Source of the DNA: an uncultured Flavobacteriaceae bacterium
GTDB taxonomy: Bacteria; Bacteroidota; Bacteroidia; Flavobacteriales; Flavobacteriaceae
NCBI GenBank assembly: GCA_905479835.1
Contig: CAJQNZ010000003.1
Coordinates: 1 to 64,000 of the forward strand
DNA: 64,000 nt
Direction: 5' to 3'
A model generated the notes under the pieces. The model saw only the letters and a list, made by a program, of their open reading frames with translations. It was not told the DNA's origin and ran no database searches. How positions within the stretch are numbered: the stretch's first letter is position 1; every line of letters begins with the position of its first letter. Of this stretch, positions 56,279 to 64,000 are shown piece by piece. The translations under genes and the position numbers were made by a program.

Positions 56279-58471
56279 TTAATTTGCAACATCACTGATG
56301 AACTTGATACGCATCAATCTCAATTCGTCGTCATCATAATCACCATCAAACTCAGTTAAAGCAGCTTCTATTCCATCTGTCTCTGCCTCCATGAAGTAAT
56401 CATAGATTTCTTCTTGTTGCTCTTCGTCTAGTACTTCATCAAGATGATAATCAATATTTAATTTGGTACCCATAAAAACAATACGTTGCATCTCTATAAT
56501 TAATTCATTGAATTCCAACCCTTTTGATTTCGCAATTTCTTCCAGTCGTATTTTTTTATCCGTATTCTGTATAATTGATAATTTTAATGATGAATTAACA
56601 CCTGTACTTTTTACAACAAGATCTTCTGGCCTTAGAATATCATTTTCTTCAACATAGTTGGCTATTAAAACAAGAAAGTCTTTACCGAATTTTTTAGCCT
56701 TTCCTTCACCTACTCCATAAACATTGGAAAGTTCTTCCATAGAGATAGGATATTTCAAAGTCATATCGTCTAATGAAGGATCTTGAAATACAGCAAATGG
56801 TGGCACTCCTTGACGTACAGCCACACTTTTACGTAATTCTTTCAACATTTTCATCAACTTCTCGTCAGTACTTACAGCAGCACCTTTGGCATTAGAAATA
56901 ATACCTTCATCACTTTCAGTGCTATATGTATGATCTTCAGACATCATAAAAGATACCGGTGAATCAATAAAATCATTTCCTTTTTGAGTTAATTTAACGA
57001 CACCATATTCTTCTATTTCTTTTCGTATTAAATTGGCAACCAATACTTGGCGTAAAAGCGCCATCCAGTATAATGCTGGTTTATCTTTCCCTTTTCCAAA
57101 GAAAGGTTGCTCTGTCGTTTTATGAGATTGCAACATCGCATTGCTATTTCCAAAAATTGTATTCACTACTTCTTTAGGCTTGTATTTTTCTTTAGTCAAT
57201 AAAATAGTCTCCAACATCAATTTGACATCGTTTTTGGCTTCCATTTTCTTTTTTGGATTCCTTACGTTATCATCCATATCGGCACCTAAGCCATTTACTT
57301 CATCAAAATCTTCTCCGAAATAATGCAATAAATATTTTCTACGACTCATAGAAGTTTCTGCATAACCTACAACTTCCTGCAAAAGAGCATGACCTACTTC
57401 CTGTTCTGCAACAGGTTTTCCAGACATGAATTTTTCAAGTTTCTCAATATCTTTATATGCATAATACGCAAGACAATATCCTTCACCATCATCTCTTCCT
57501 GCTCTTCCTGTTTCTTGATAATAACTCTCAAGGCTTTTTGGGATATCATGATGTATCACAAATCGAACATCAGGTTTATCAATTCCCATTCCAAATGCTA
57601 TAGTTGCAACTACCACATCTGCATCTTCCATTAAAAACATGTCTTGATGTTTTGCTCTAGTTTTCGCATCCAGTCCTGCATGATATGGCACTGCTTTGAT
57701 ATTGTTCACTTGAAGCACTTGAGCTACTTCTTCTACTTTCTTTCGGCTCAAGCAATAAATAACACCAGACTTTCCGTCGTATTTTTTTACAAATCGTATA
57801 ATATCTTTATTAACATCCGTTGTTTTAGGTCTGACATCATAAAATAAATTAGGGCGATTAAAAGACGCTTTAAATGTTGTAGCATCAGACATTCCAAGAG
57901 TTTTAAGAATATCTTCTTGTACTTTAGGTGTTGCTGTTGCAGTAAGACCTATAATAGGCAAGTCACCTATTTTATTAATAATAGTACGTAAATTTCTATA
58001 TTCAGGACGGAAATCATGTCCCCATTCTGAGATACAATGTGCTTCATCTATTGCGACAAAAGAAATTTTTTGTGCTTTTAAAAAATTCACATACTCTTCT
58101 TTAGTCAATGATTCTGGTGCAACATATAATAATTTAGTAACACCTGATTCAATATCTGCCTTTACCGCTGCTACTTCTCCTTTATTTAAAGAAGAATTTA
58201 ATACATGAGCAATTCCAATTTCAGAAGAAATCCCGCGAATAGCATCCACCTGATTTTTCATTAATGCAATCAATGGAGAAACAATAATAGCTGTTCCTTC
58301 TTGCATTAAAGCTGGCAACTGATAACATATTGATTTACCTCCTCCTGTAGGCATAATGGCAAATGTATTATCACCTGCCAAAAGGCTCTTTATTACTTGC
58401 TCCTGAAGCCCTTTAAATTGTGTGAATCCAAAATATTTTTTTAGTGCTCCATGTAAATCGATTTCCTTCAC
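56279..58471 (-). CDS. recQ: ATP-dependent DNA helicase RecQ, lacking zinc-site cysteines
   Basis: The 730-residue protein has all helicase motifs: PTGGGKSICYQLP, DEAHCISEWGHDFRP, GLTATATP, and ETGRAGRDDGEG. The RQC winged helix and an HRDC-like region (KMLKELRKSVAVRQGVPPFAVF to YGVGEGKAKKFG) follow. In the zinc-binding subdomain the usual CRR...CGNCDNC pattern is replaced by TSMSRRKYLLHYFGE and GLGADMDDNVRN, with no Cys. The C-terminal extension is acidic (EEQQEEIYDYFMEAETD). Divergent from kdsD. Confidence 0.95.
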   Translation of the reverse strand: MKEIDLHGALKKYFGFTQFKGLQEQVIKSLLAGDNTFAIMPTGGGKSICYQLPALMQEGTAIIVSPLIALMKNQVDAIRGISSEIGIAHVLNSSLNKGEVAAVKADIESGVTKLLYVAPESLTKEEYVNFLKAQKISFVAIDEAHCISEWGHDFRPEYRNLRTIINKIGDLPIIGLTATATPKVQEDILKTLGMSDATTFKASFNRPNLFYDVRPKTTDVNKDIIRFVKKYDGKSGVIYCLSRKKVEEVAQVLQVNNIKAVPYHAGLDAKTRAKHQDMFLMEDADVVVATIAFGMGIDKPDVRFVIHHDIPKSLESYYQETGRAGRDDGEGYCLAYYAYKDIEKLEKFMSGKPVAEQEVGHALLQEVVGYAETSMSRRKYLLHYFGEDFDEVNGLGADMDDNVRNPKKKMEAKNDVKLMLETILLTKEKYKPKEVVNTIFGNSNAMLQSHKTTEQPFFGKGKDKPALYWMALLRQVLVANLIRKEIEEYGVVKLTQKGNDFIDSPVSFMMSEDHTYSTESDEGIISNAKGAAVSTDEKLMKMLKELRKSVAVRQGVPPFAVFQDPSLDDMTLKYPISMEELSNVYGVGEGKAKKFGKDFLVLIANYVEENDILRPEDLVVKSTGVNSSLKLSIIQNTDKKIRLEEIAKSKGLEFNELIIEMQRIVFMGTKLNIDYHLDEVLDEEQQEEIYDYFMEAETDGIEAALTEFDGDYDDDELRLMRIKFISDVAN

Positions 58472-58499
58472 TATCTTATGATTTTATCCTAATTTTAAA

Positions 58500-58507
58500 T
58501 ACATTTG
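58500..58507 (+). promoter_or_regulatory. Probable promoter of the kdsD-tatC-lptB operon (-7 element)
   Basis: TACATTTG matches TAnnTTTG, 43 bases before the kdsD TTG start. On the other strand TATCTTTA (58512-58519) could be the recQ -7 element. Confidence 0.5.
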
Positions 58508-58550
58508 CAACTAAAGATATAATTTTTTTTTCAATCCAAAAAATCAATTT

Positions 58551-59516
58551 TTGAAATCAGAAAATAGTATTATCGAAATTGCGAAACATACGATCATCAC
58601 CGAAAGTGATGCAATAGCGAATTTAATCAATTATGTTGGTGAATCCTTTGAAAATTCAGTTAAACTTATTCACAATTCCAATGGAAGATTAATCATAACT
58701 GGAATTGGCAAAAGCGCTATTGTAGCCAATAAAATTGTAGCGACTTTAAATTCTACAGGGACTCCTTCCATTTTTATGCATGCAGCAGACGCCATACATG
58801 GAGATTTAGGTATTGTTCAAAAAGACGATGTAATCATATGCATTTCCAATAGTGGAAACACTCCAGAAATAAAAGTATTGGTTCCTTTGATAAAAAATTA
58901 CGGAAATAAAATTATTGCAATTACTGGAAATGTTGATTCATTCCTTGGGCAAGAAGCAGATCATGTGTTGAGTTCTTATATAGAAAAAGAAGCATGTCCC
59001 AATAATCTTGCACCGACTTCTAGTACAACTGCTCAAATGGTTATAGGTGATGCACTAGCTGTATGTTTACTTAGTCTTAATGATTTTTCAAGTAAAGACT
59101 TTGCAAAATATCATCCTGGAGGAGCATTAGGTAAAAAATTATATTTACGTGCTAGTGATTTAATTGCTAAGAATGAAAAACCACAAGTAAATTCTACATC
59201 ATCTGTTAAGGATGTAATTGTTGAAATTTCTCAAAAAAGATTGGGCGCAACAGCAGTATTAGAAAATGATAAAATTGTTGGGGTTATCACAGATGGAGAT
59301 ATTCGTAGGATGTTGAAAGACTCCAATGATTTCTCAAATTTGATTGCAAGTGACATTATGAGTTCAGATCCAAAAAGTATCACAACTGATGCAATGGCTG
59401 TTGATGTATTGGAAATTATGGAATCTCATAATATTTCTCAGATTCTTGTTACAGAAAATGACAACTATGCAGGAGTTGTTCACCTACACGATTTAATTAA
59501 AGAAGGAATTTTTTAA
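58551..59516 (+). CDS. kdsD: D-arabinose 5-phosphate isomerase (KpsF/GutQ family)
   Basis: Converts ribulose 5-phosphate to arabinose 5-phosphate for Kdo synthesis in LPS. The 321-residue protein has an SIS domain (TGIGKSAIVANKIVATLNSTG, SNSGNTPE), the KYHPGGALGKKL segment and two CBS domains (about 200-320). The start is TTG at 58551, with no in-frame ATG before the conserved region. First gene of the kdsD-tatC-AhpD-like-lptB operon. Confidence 0.94.
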   Translation: MKSENSIIEIAKHTIITESDAIANLINYVGESFENSVKLIHNSNGRLIITGIGKSAIVANKIVATLNSTGTPSIFMHAADAIHGDLGIVQKDDVIICISNSGNTPEIKVLVPLIKNYGNKIIAITGNVDSFLGQEADHVLSSYIEKEACPNNLAPTSSTTAQMVIGDALAVCLLSLNDFSSKDFAKYHPGGALGKKLYLRASDLIAKNEKPQVNSTSSVKDVIVEISQKRLGATAVLENDKIVGVITDGDIRRMLKDSNDFSNLIASDIMSSDPKSITTDAMAVDVLEIMESHNISQILVTENDNYAGVVHLHDLIKEGIF

Positions 59517-60314
59517 ATGGTAAAAAATGAAATGTCTTTTCTCAACCATCTAGAAGAATTAAGATGGCACTTAGTGAGATCATTTCTTGCAATATGTATT
59601 GTCGCTGTTTTTATATTTGCTTTCAGTACATTTATTTACGAAAATTTTTTATTTGCACATTTAAAGGGAGACTTTCCAACCTATCAATGGTTGTGTAATC
59701 TTGCAAATTCATTTGGGTTTGAAAGTGATTTTTGCACAGTTTCATTAATGAACAAAATGCAAAGCCTTGCTCCTACAGGTCAGATCATGAACTTGATATG
59801 GACTGCTTTCATTCTCGGAGTAATAATCGCTTTTCCTTATATTCTATGGGAAATGTGGAGGTTTATAAGTCCAGGACTTCATAAGCAAGAACGCAAGAAA
59901 TCTAAAGCTTTTATTTTTTACGCATCTTTTTTATTTTTTATAGGAGTGTTGTTTAGTTATTATGTAATCGCTCCATTATCTGTTTACTTTTTTTACAATT
60001 TTGAAATTACAACTATGATTGAAAATAAATTTGACTTTAAATCACATGTCAACCTTATTACAAGTACAATACTTGGCGTTTCTTTAATGTTTGAATTACC
60101 AGTTATTATTTATTTTTTAACAAAAATGGGCTTGGTAACTCCAACTTTTTTAAAGAAGTATCGAAAAATCGCGTTGGTATTAGTCCTTACATTATCTGCA
60201 GTAATTACGCCTCCAGATATCGCAAGTCAAATAATTGTGACAATTCCTATCATGTTTTTATATGAAATAAGTATTTTTATATCAAAAAGTGTCCTAAAAA
60301 ATCAAACCAAATAA
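59517..60314 (+). CDS. tatC: Sec-independent protein translocase subunit TatC
   Basis: Core receptor of the twin-arginine pathway. The 265-residue protein has six helices, the N-terminal SFLNHLEELRWHLVRS motif, FISPGLHKQERK between helices 2 and 3, and VITPPDIASQ in the last loop. It begins directly after kdsD. No tatA or tatB gene is in the window. Confidence 0.96.
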   Translation: MVKNEMSFLNHLEELRWHLVRSFLAICIVAVFIFAFSTFIYENFLFAHLKGDFPTYQWLCNLANSFGFESDFCTVSLMNKMQSLAPTGQIMNLIWTAFILGVIIAFPYILWEMWRFISPGLHKQERKKSKAFIFYASFLFFIGVLFSYYVIAPLSVYFFYNFEITTMIENKFDFKSHVNLITSTILGVSLMFELPVIIYFLTKMGLVTPTFLKKYRKIALVLVLTLSAVITPPDIASQIIVTIPIMFLYEISIFISKSVLKNQTK

Positions 60315-60658
60315 TGTCAAATCAAGTTACAGAATTTAACGAATATCGCGAAAAGATGAACGACAACATCTTGAAGGATAATAATAAAATAATTAAACGT
60401 ATTTTTAATCTTGACACCAATGCATTTGCCGAAGGTCATCTTGACGTGAAAACCAAAGAATTGTTGGGTTTAGTTGCTTCAACTGTTTTACGTTGTGATG
60501 ATTGTATCAAGTACCATTTGGGAAAATGTCATGAAATCGGATTGACTAAAGAACAAGTTATTGAATCTCTATCGATTGCAACGCTCGTAGGCGGAACTAT
60601 TGTAATTCCTCACTTAAGAAGAGCCTATGAATATTGGGATGAATTAGAAAAAAACTAA
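60314..60658 (+). CDS. Carboxymuconolactone decarboxylase family protein (AhpD-like)
   Basis: The 114-residue helical protein has the redox CxxC and His relay CDDCIKYHLGKC near residue 58, and DVKTKELLGLVAS. AhpD-like proteins reduce peroxiredoxins or handle peroxides. It overlaps the tatC stop by one base and precedes lptB by 3. Confidence 0.9.
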   Translation: MSNQVTEFNEYREKMNDNILKDNNKIIKRIFNLDTNAFAEGHLDVKTKELLGLVASTVLRCDDCIKYHLGKCHEIGLTKEQVIESLSIATLVGGTIVIPHLRRAYEYWDELEKN

Positions 60659-60661
60659 ACG

Positions 60662-61396
60662 ATGATTTTAAGAGCAGATAATATTCAGAAAAAATATGGA
60701 AGCCGCACGGTTGTAAAAGGAATTTCATTGCAAGTTGAACAGGGTGAAATTGTAGGTCTTCTTGGTCCCAATGGCGCAGGAAAAACAACTTCTTTCTATA
60801 TGATTGTTGGGATGATCCAGCCCAATGATGGTCGGATATTTTTGGATGATAAGGAAATTACTACCGATGCAATGTATAAACGTGCGCAGAAAGGAATTGG
60901 TTATCTAGCTCAAGAAGCTTCAGTTTTTAGAAAATTATCAGTTGAAGATAATATTTTATCTGTTCTTCAATTTACGGATCTTTCCAAAAAAGAACAGCAT
61001 GAAAAAATGGAATCTCTTATAGAAGAATTCAGTTTAGGTCACGTAAGAAAAAATCGTGGTGATTTACTTTCTGGAGGAGAACGTAGGCGTACAGAAATTG
61101 CGCGTTGTCTTGCTTCTGATCCTAAGTTTATTCTTCTTGACGAACCCTTTGCTGGTGTTGATCCTATTGCTGTTGAAGATATTCAGAGTATTGTTGCCCA
61201 ACTTAAAAACAGGAATATTGGAATTCTTATTACCGATCATGATGTGCAAGCAACACTTGCGATTACGGATAAAACCTATTTAATGTTTGAAGGTGGAATT
61301 TTAAAGGAAGGAACTCCTGAAGAATTGGCGCAGGATGAGACGGTACGTAGAGTTTATCTTGGTAAAGATTTTGAACTAAAAAAGAAGAAATTTTAA
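60662..61396 (+). CDS. lptB: LPS export system ATP-binding protein
   Basis: ATPase of the LptBFG exporter. The 244-residue protein has Walker [11 protein letters not shown]-loop, signature LSGGERRR and Walker [16 protein letters not shown], all typical of LptB. Its stop is next to the stop of the convergent lipoprotein gene. Partner permease at 12328. Confidence 0.96.
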   Translation: MILRADNIQKKYGSRTVVKGISLQVEQGEIVGLLGPNGAGKTTSFYMIVGMIQPNDGRIFLDDKEITTDAMYKRAQKGIGYLAQEASVFRKLSVEDNILSVLQFTDLSKKEQHEKMESLIEEFSLGHVRKNRGDLLSGGERRRTEIARCLASDPKFILLDEPFAGVDPIAVEDIQSIVAQLKNRNIGILITDHDVQATLAITDKTYLMFEGGILKEGTPEELAQDETVRRVYLGKDFELKKKKF

Positions 61397-61936
61397 TTAT
61401 TTCCTCCAAAGTGCTTGAATATATTCATGAGTAGTAAGATATTCTTCTTTTAATTCTTTTAAATATTTCAACACTTTTTCTCTTGATTCATATTCAGGTC
61501 GCAAACAATCTTCAATTTCTGAATCAAATACTGTTAACACTAAATACCAATTTCCTATTCTAGAAAAGTGAATATCTTCTAAAAGAGGACTGTTTCCTTT
61601 TGACTCTAATTCTGCATCAATTATTATCGGAATTAAATTAACTGTCTTGGTAGGAATTTCACTTTCATAAAAAGACAGAAAATATTCTTTTCCATCAATA
61701 AAAAAAGGAACATTCCACTCAACATCCTTATGCTTTAAGTCATACTTCATATTGATAAAGTTATAAAACTCATCAGCATCTTTGGGATCCTTAAAAATAA
61801 AAGAATGAAATCTTGGAAGATCTCGCTTAAATTTCTTGGCAAGCATTACTTTATTATCCTTAATAGTAGGAGCAATTCTAAGTGGAATACAAGAAGTAAG
61901 CAATAATAAAGTCAATAGAATTAAAATCTTCTTCAT
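61397..61936 (-). CDS. Lipoprotein of unknown function
   Basis: A 179-residue lipoprotein (signal ending LLLLTSC). The mature part is mixed alpha-beta with no motif that I recognise (RFHSFIFKDPKDADEFYNFIN, IEDCLRPEYESREKV). No operon partner: it converges on lptB with zero spacing and is upstream-flanked by pssA on the same strand 92 bases away. Confidence 0.75.
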   Translation of the reverse strand: MKKILILLTLLLLTSCIPLRIAPTIKDNKVMLAKKFKRDLPRFHSFIFKDPKDADEFYNFINMKYDLKHKDVEWNVPFFIDGKEYFLSFYESEIPTKTVNLIPIIIDAELESKGNSPLLEDIHFSRIGNWYLVLTVFDSEIEDCLRPEYESREKVLKYLKELKEEYLTTHEYIQALWRK

Positions 61937-62028
61937 AGATATATGAGTTTGATAAATAACATCAATATTTATACCAATAGAAGTAATTTTATGGAAATTA
62001 AATTCATCATATTGATAAAGAAAAAGTA

Positions 62029-62775
62029 TTAATTCTTAATCAACATTGTTTTTATCAATGAAAACAAGATATACGATACTATAATTAATGGAATGGCAAC
62101 AAATTTAAGTGTTATCAATAAAACAAGTGATAGTAATAAAAAGATATAAATTATCGCATTGTTTTTCCAAGAAAGATCCTTTAATTTTAAGGCAAACAAA
62201 GGCAGATTGGCATTCATCAAATAACTCAACAAGAGAGTTACTCCAATTAAAAACCATTTGTTGTGAATAAAATCTATTGCAGATTCACAAGAACTGTAGT
62301 GCATGATAAATGGTAAGGATATGACAAACAAAGTTGCTGCAGGAGTCGGCAAACCAATGAAAGAAGAAGTTTGTCGCTCGTCAATATTAAAATTTGCCAA
62401 GCGATATGCTGCAGCCAATGAAAACAAGAAACCTATTAGCGGAACATAAGAAATTCCTTCTGTAAAAAAAGAAGTTGCCAATAATCCTTTTTCATTCCAT
62501 ACTCCAGAAGTATTTTTCAATAATTGATAGAGAATAATTCCAGGAACTACGCCACTTGTCACCATATCTGCTAATGAATCCAGTTGTTTTCCCAATTCGC
62601 TCTGAACATTTAAAAGCCTTGCAATCAATCCATCGAAAAAATCAAAAAATATTCCAATCAATACAAATATTCCAGCCAACATCAGTTTTCCTTCCACTGC
62701 GAGCATTACTGCAATGATTCCTGATAATAAGTTTAATAATGTGATAAAATTAGGGATATGACTTTTTATATTCAT
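62029..62775 (-). CDS. pssA: CDP-diacylglycerol-serine O-phosphatidyltransferase
   Basis: Makes phosphatidylserine, the precursor of phosphatidylethanolamine. The 248-residue membrane protein has the CDP-alcohol phosphotransferase signature DGLIARLLN ... GKQLDSLAD (DG, AR, G, D, D spacing) near residues 48-70 and about seven helices, with an MNIKSHIPNFITLLNLLSG N-terminus. Serine as substrate follows from family resemblance. Confidence 0.92.
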   Translation of the reverse strand: MNIKSHIPNFITLLNLLSGIIAVMLAVEGKLMLAGIFVLIGIFFDFFDGLIARLLNVQSELGKQLDSLADMVTSGVVPGIILYQLLKNTSGVWNEKGLLATSFFTEGISYVPLIGFLFSLAAAYRLANFNIDERQTSSFIGLPTPAATLFVISLPFIMHYSSCESAIDFIHNKWFLIGVTLLLSYLMNANLPLFALKLKDLSWKNNAIIYIFLLLSLVLLITLKFVAIPLIIVSYILFSLIKTMLIKN

Positions 62776-62933
62776 TTGAAATAATTTTTAGTAAATATAA
62801 TAAAATTGTGATGTATGAAAAACATTAATTGATTGTCCTTAAAATGGTGTAAAGCGACAAGGTATATCATTCTAAACTATTTTACTGAATTGATAATTTT
62901 TCTGATACCACCTAAATTAAAATCAATTCTAAA

Positions 62934-63065
62934 ATGTCAGTTCGAGTGTTTTTTTTTGGCAAAAAAAATGTTTTAAGAACTCCTTTATTAACAAAAATTC
63001 TGATTCTCGATACAAATTTCACTCATTTCTATCGAAAATTCACTGGAATTGACAGAATTTTATAA
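62934..63065. repeat. Intergenic palindromic repeat, copy 1
   Basis: About 135 bases (62951-63086) recur at 63224-63358. Nested inverted pairs are visible: AAAATTCTG ... CAGAATTTT and TCGATA ... TATCGA. The outer ends TGTCAGTTC and GAATTGACAG are also near-complementary. No gene is seen in this 649-base spacer. Confidence 0.75.
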
Positions 63066-63139
63066 AAATATCTAATAGGCAACTACAATGCTCACGTTCT
63101 TATTAAAGAAATAATGACATAAAAGCAAAAAATGTCTCC

Positions 63140-63183
63140 TCGAGCGCAGTCGAGAGGTTTTTAAAGTTCTCGACTGCGCTCGA
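63140..63183. repeat. Perfect 16-bp inverted repeat
   Basis: TCGAGCGCAGTCGAGA and TCTCGACTGCGCTCGA are perfect complements separated by a 12-base loop. It is much richer in G+C than its surroundings and lies between the two direct repeats. It could act as a hairpin in RNA; no T run follows on the plus strand. Confidence 0.88.
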
Positions 63184-63223
63184 ACAGACAATACTAAAGT
63201 GCTGAAAACAGTTCAGTAAATTA

Positions 63224-63358
63224 TTTTTTTGGAAAAAAAATATATCGAGAACTCATTTAGTAACAAAAATTCTGATTCTCGATACAAATTTTACTCATTT
63301 CTATCGAAAATTCACAGGAATTGGCAGAATTTTATAAAAATATCTAATAGGTAATTAC
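63224..63358. repeat. Intergenic palindromic repeat, copy 2
   Basis: Direct copy of the 62951-63086 element. Over a core of about 97 bases (from AACAAAAATTCTG to the end) I count about five differences. The first 40 bases are more diverged. Confidence 0.78.
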
Positions 63359-63424
63359 TAGTTCGTTAATAACAATGAAATGAACAAAAAAATAGTATTT
63401 TTATAAAAAATTTCTATTCTTACA

Positions 63425-64000
63425 ATGCCATTAGTTAAATCTACCTATGTTCCCAGTTTTTTATTCAAAAACGCTCACTATAACACCATATATAGAACTT
63501 TTTTTATGGACGAAAAAGTTGCTTTCTACAGAGAAAGATTAGAATTAAAAGATGGTGATTTTATGGATTTGGATATTTCGTCTGTCAATTCCAAAACTGT
63601 TGTTATTGCACTCCACGGGCTTGAAGGCAGTTCGCAATCCACTTATATTCTTACAGCTACTCAAAAATTTACTAAAGAAAAAATTGACGTGATAGCAGTA
63701 AATCTTAGAGGATGTAGTGGTGAGCAGAATAGACTACTCCCTACCTATCATAGCGGAAAAACGGAAGACCTTGATGAAGTTGTAAAACATGTAGAAACAA
63801 ACTTTAATTATGATCAAATTATTCTTCTAGGCTATAGCCTTGGAGGAAATATTACCTTAAAATATGTAGGAGAGAAAAAAGATACTATTTCTTCTAAAAT
63901 AAAATGTGCTGTAGCAATTTCAGTTCCTTGTGATTTAACCACTTCTTCATCGGCATTATCTCAACTTAAAAACATGCCATATATGGCTAAATTTATGCAG
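63425..64000 (+). CDS. YheT-like alpha/beta hydrolase (partial)
   Basis: The first 192 codons of a gene that runs past the window end. The N-terminus VPSFLFKNAHYNTIYRTFF, the strand VVIALHGLEGSSQSTYI, NLRGCSGEQNR and nucleophile elbow GYSLGGN (Ser near residue 142) are those of the YheT/Emb8 family, usually about 320 residues. The remaining Asp and His lie outside the window. Not in the track because there is no stop. Confidence 0.88.
   Translation, partial: MPLVKSTYVPSFLFKNAHYNTIYRTFFMDEKVAFYRERLELKDGDFMDLDISSVNSKTVVIALHGLEGSSQSTYILTATQKFTKEKIDVIAVNLRGCSGEQNRLLPTYHSGKTEDLDEVVKHVETNFNYDQIILLGYSLGGNITLKYVGEKKDTISSKIKCAVAISVPCDLTTSSSALSQLKNMPYMAKFMQ

Noticed and set aside
62951-63358. Direct repeats as ends of an insertion sequence
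   Set aside because: Only about 140 bases lie between the copies and no transposase gene is present; a palindromic non-coding repeat fits better.

Overview
The window is a 64 kb stretch of a low-GC, gene-dense Bacteroidota chromosome, almost certainly from the family Flavobacteriaceae. Four things point there: GldI, the gliding-motility lipoprotein isomerase; many short lipoproteins with Cys directly after the signal peptide; the Bacteroidota -7 promoter element TAnnTTTG upstream of many transcription units; and gene orders that I recall as typical of flavobacteria, such as tpx-dgkA-ftsK-lolA-lptF/G-ribB and kdsD-tatC-lptB. The genus cannot be resolved from the sequence alone. I found no rRNA, tRNA, CRISPR, prophage, integrase or transposase. 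This looks like core chromosome with small lineage-specific insertions.

Layout. 1-4.3 kb: histidine operon hisG-D-C-B on the minus strand (hisB cut by the window edge), preceded by a His-rich leader peptide and a terminator hairpin, which together form an attenuator. 4.3-8.9 kb: acyl-CoA synthetase, catalase-peroxidase katG and thiol peroxidase tpx. 8.9-15.6 kb: envelope operon (dgkA, ftsK, lolA, lptF/G) ending in a RibBA-like protein whose GTP cyclohydrolase II half looks inactive, then a DUF4369-type lipoprotein. 15.6-20 kb: peptidase E, a carboxypeptidase-regulatory-domain protein, and lgt-yidD-cysS. 20-25.2 kb: meaB and a lipid-linked sugar module (GT2, tandem LAB_N membrane protein, GT39/ArnT-like transferase, unknown membrane protein, PAP2 phosphatase). 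25.3-28.6 kb: three lipoprotein peptidyl-prolyl isomerases including gldI, plus a DHH phosphoesterase. 28.7-31.9 kb: ndk, a tandem pair of small STAS-like paralogues, a small lipoprotein, dciA-like and recF. 32-38.2 kb: TPR protein, ribH, mutL, two rhomboid proteases and a membrane-anchored EEP-family hydrolase. 38.3-41.3 kb: an orphan oligopeptide-binding lipoprotein operon. 41.3-47.8 kb: mtaB, lipoprotein, hydrolase, lytic transglycosylase, PAP2, nitronate monooxygenase and mnmA. 48.1-51 kb: priA and a TerB-like protein. 51.3-56.2 kb: a secreted Arg-rich protein behind a sigma-54-like promoter, two methyltransferases, a ZIP transporter and a PEGA-like protein. 56.3-61.4 kb: recQ divergent from kdsD-tatC-AhpD-like-lptB. 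61.4-64 kb: lipoprotein, pssA, a 650-base repeat-rich spacer and a 3'-truncated YheT-like hydrolase.

Functional themes. Much of the window builds or maintains the envelope: LPS precursor and transport (kdsD, lptB, lptF/G), lipoprotein maturation and carriage (lgt, lolA), phospholipid synthesis (pssA, dgkA), lipid-linked sugar transfer, periplasmic folding (PPIases), protein export or insertion (tatC, yidD) and peptidoglycan cleavage. A second theme is DNA maintenance (recF, dciA-like, mutL, recQ, priA, ftsK). A third is tRNA modification and charging (mtaB, mnmA, cysS).

Most notable observations: the his attenuator; a priA frame whose conserved first residue is encoded by ATC rather than a usual start codon; three enzymes with lost metal-site motifs (RibBA GCH II half, MutL endonuclease site, RecQ zinc site); a duplicated recQ 3' fragment marking an insertion between the ZIP gene and recQ; a tandem gene duplication that carried its upstream region; a near-consensus sigma-54 promoter; and palindromic intergenic repeats. 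I did not find a clearly new defence or mobile system. The best candidate for an undescribed system is the lipid-linked sugar module at 21.0-25.2 kb, where a tandem LAB_N protein could act as a flippase.
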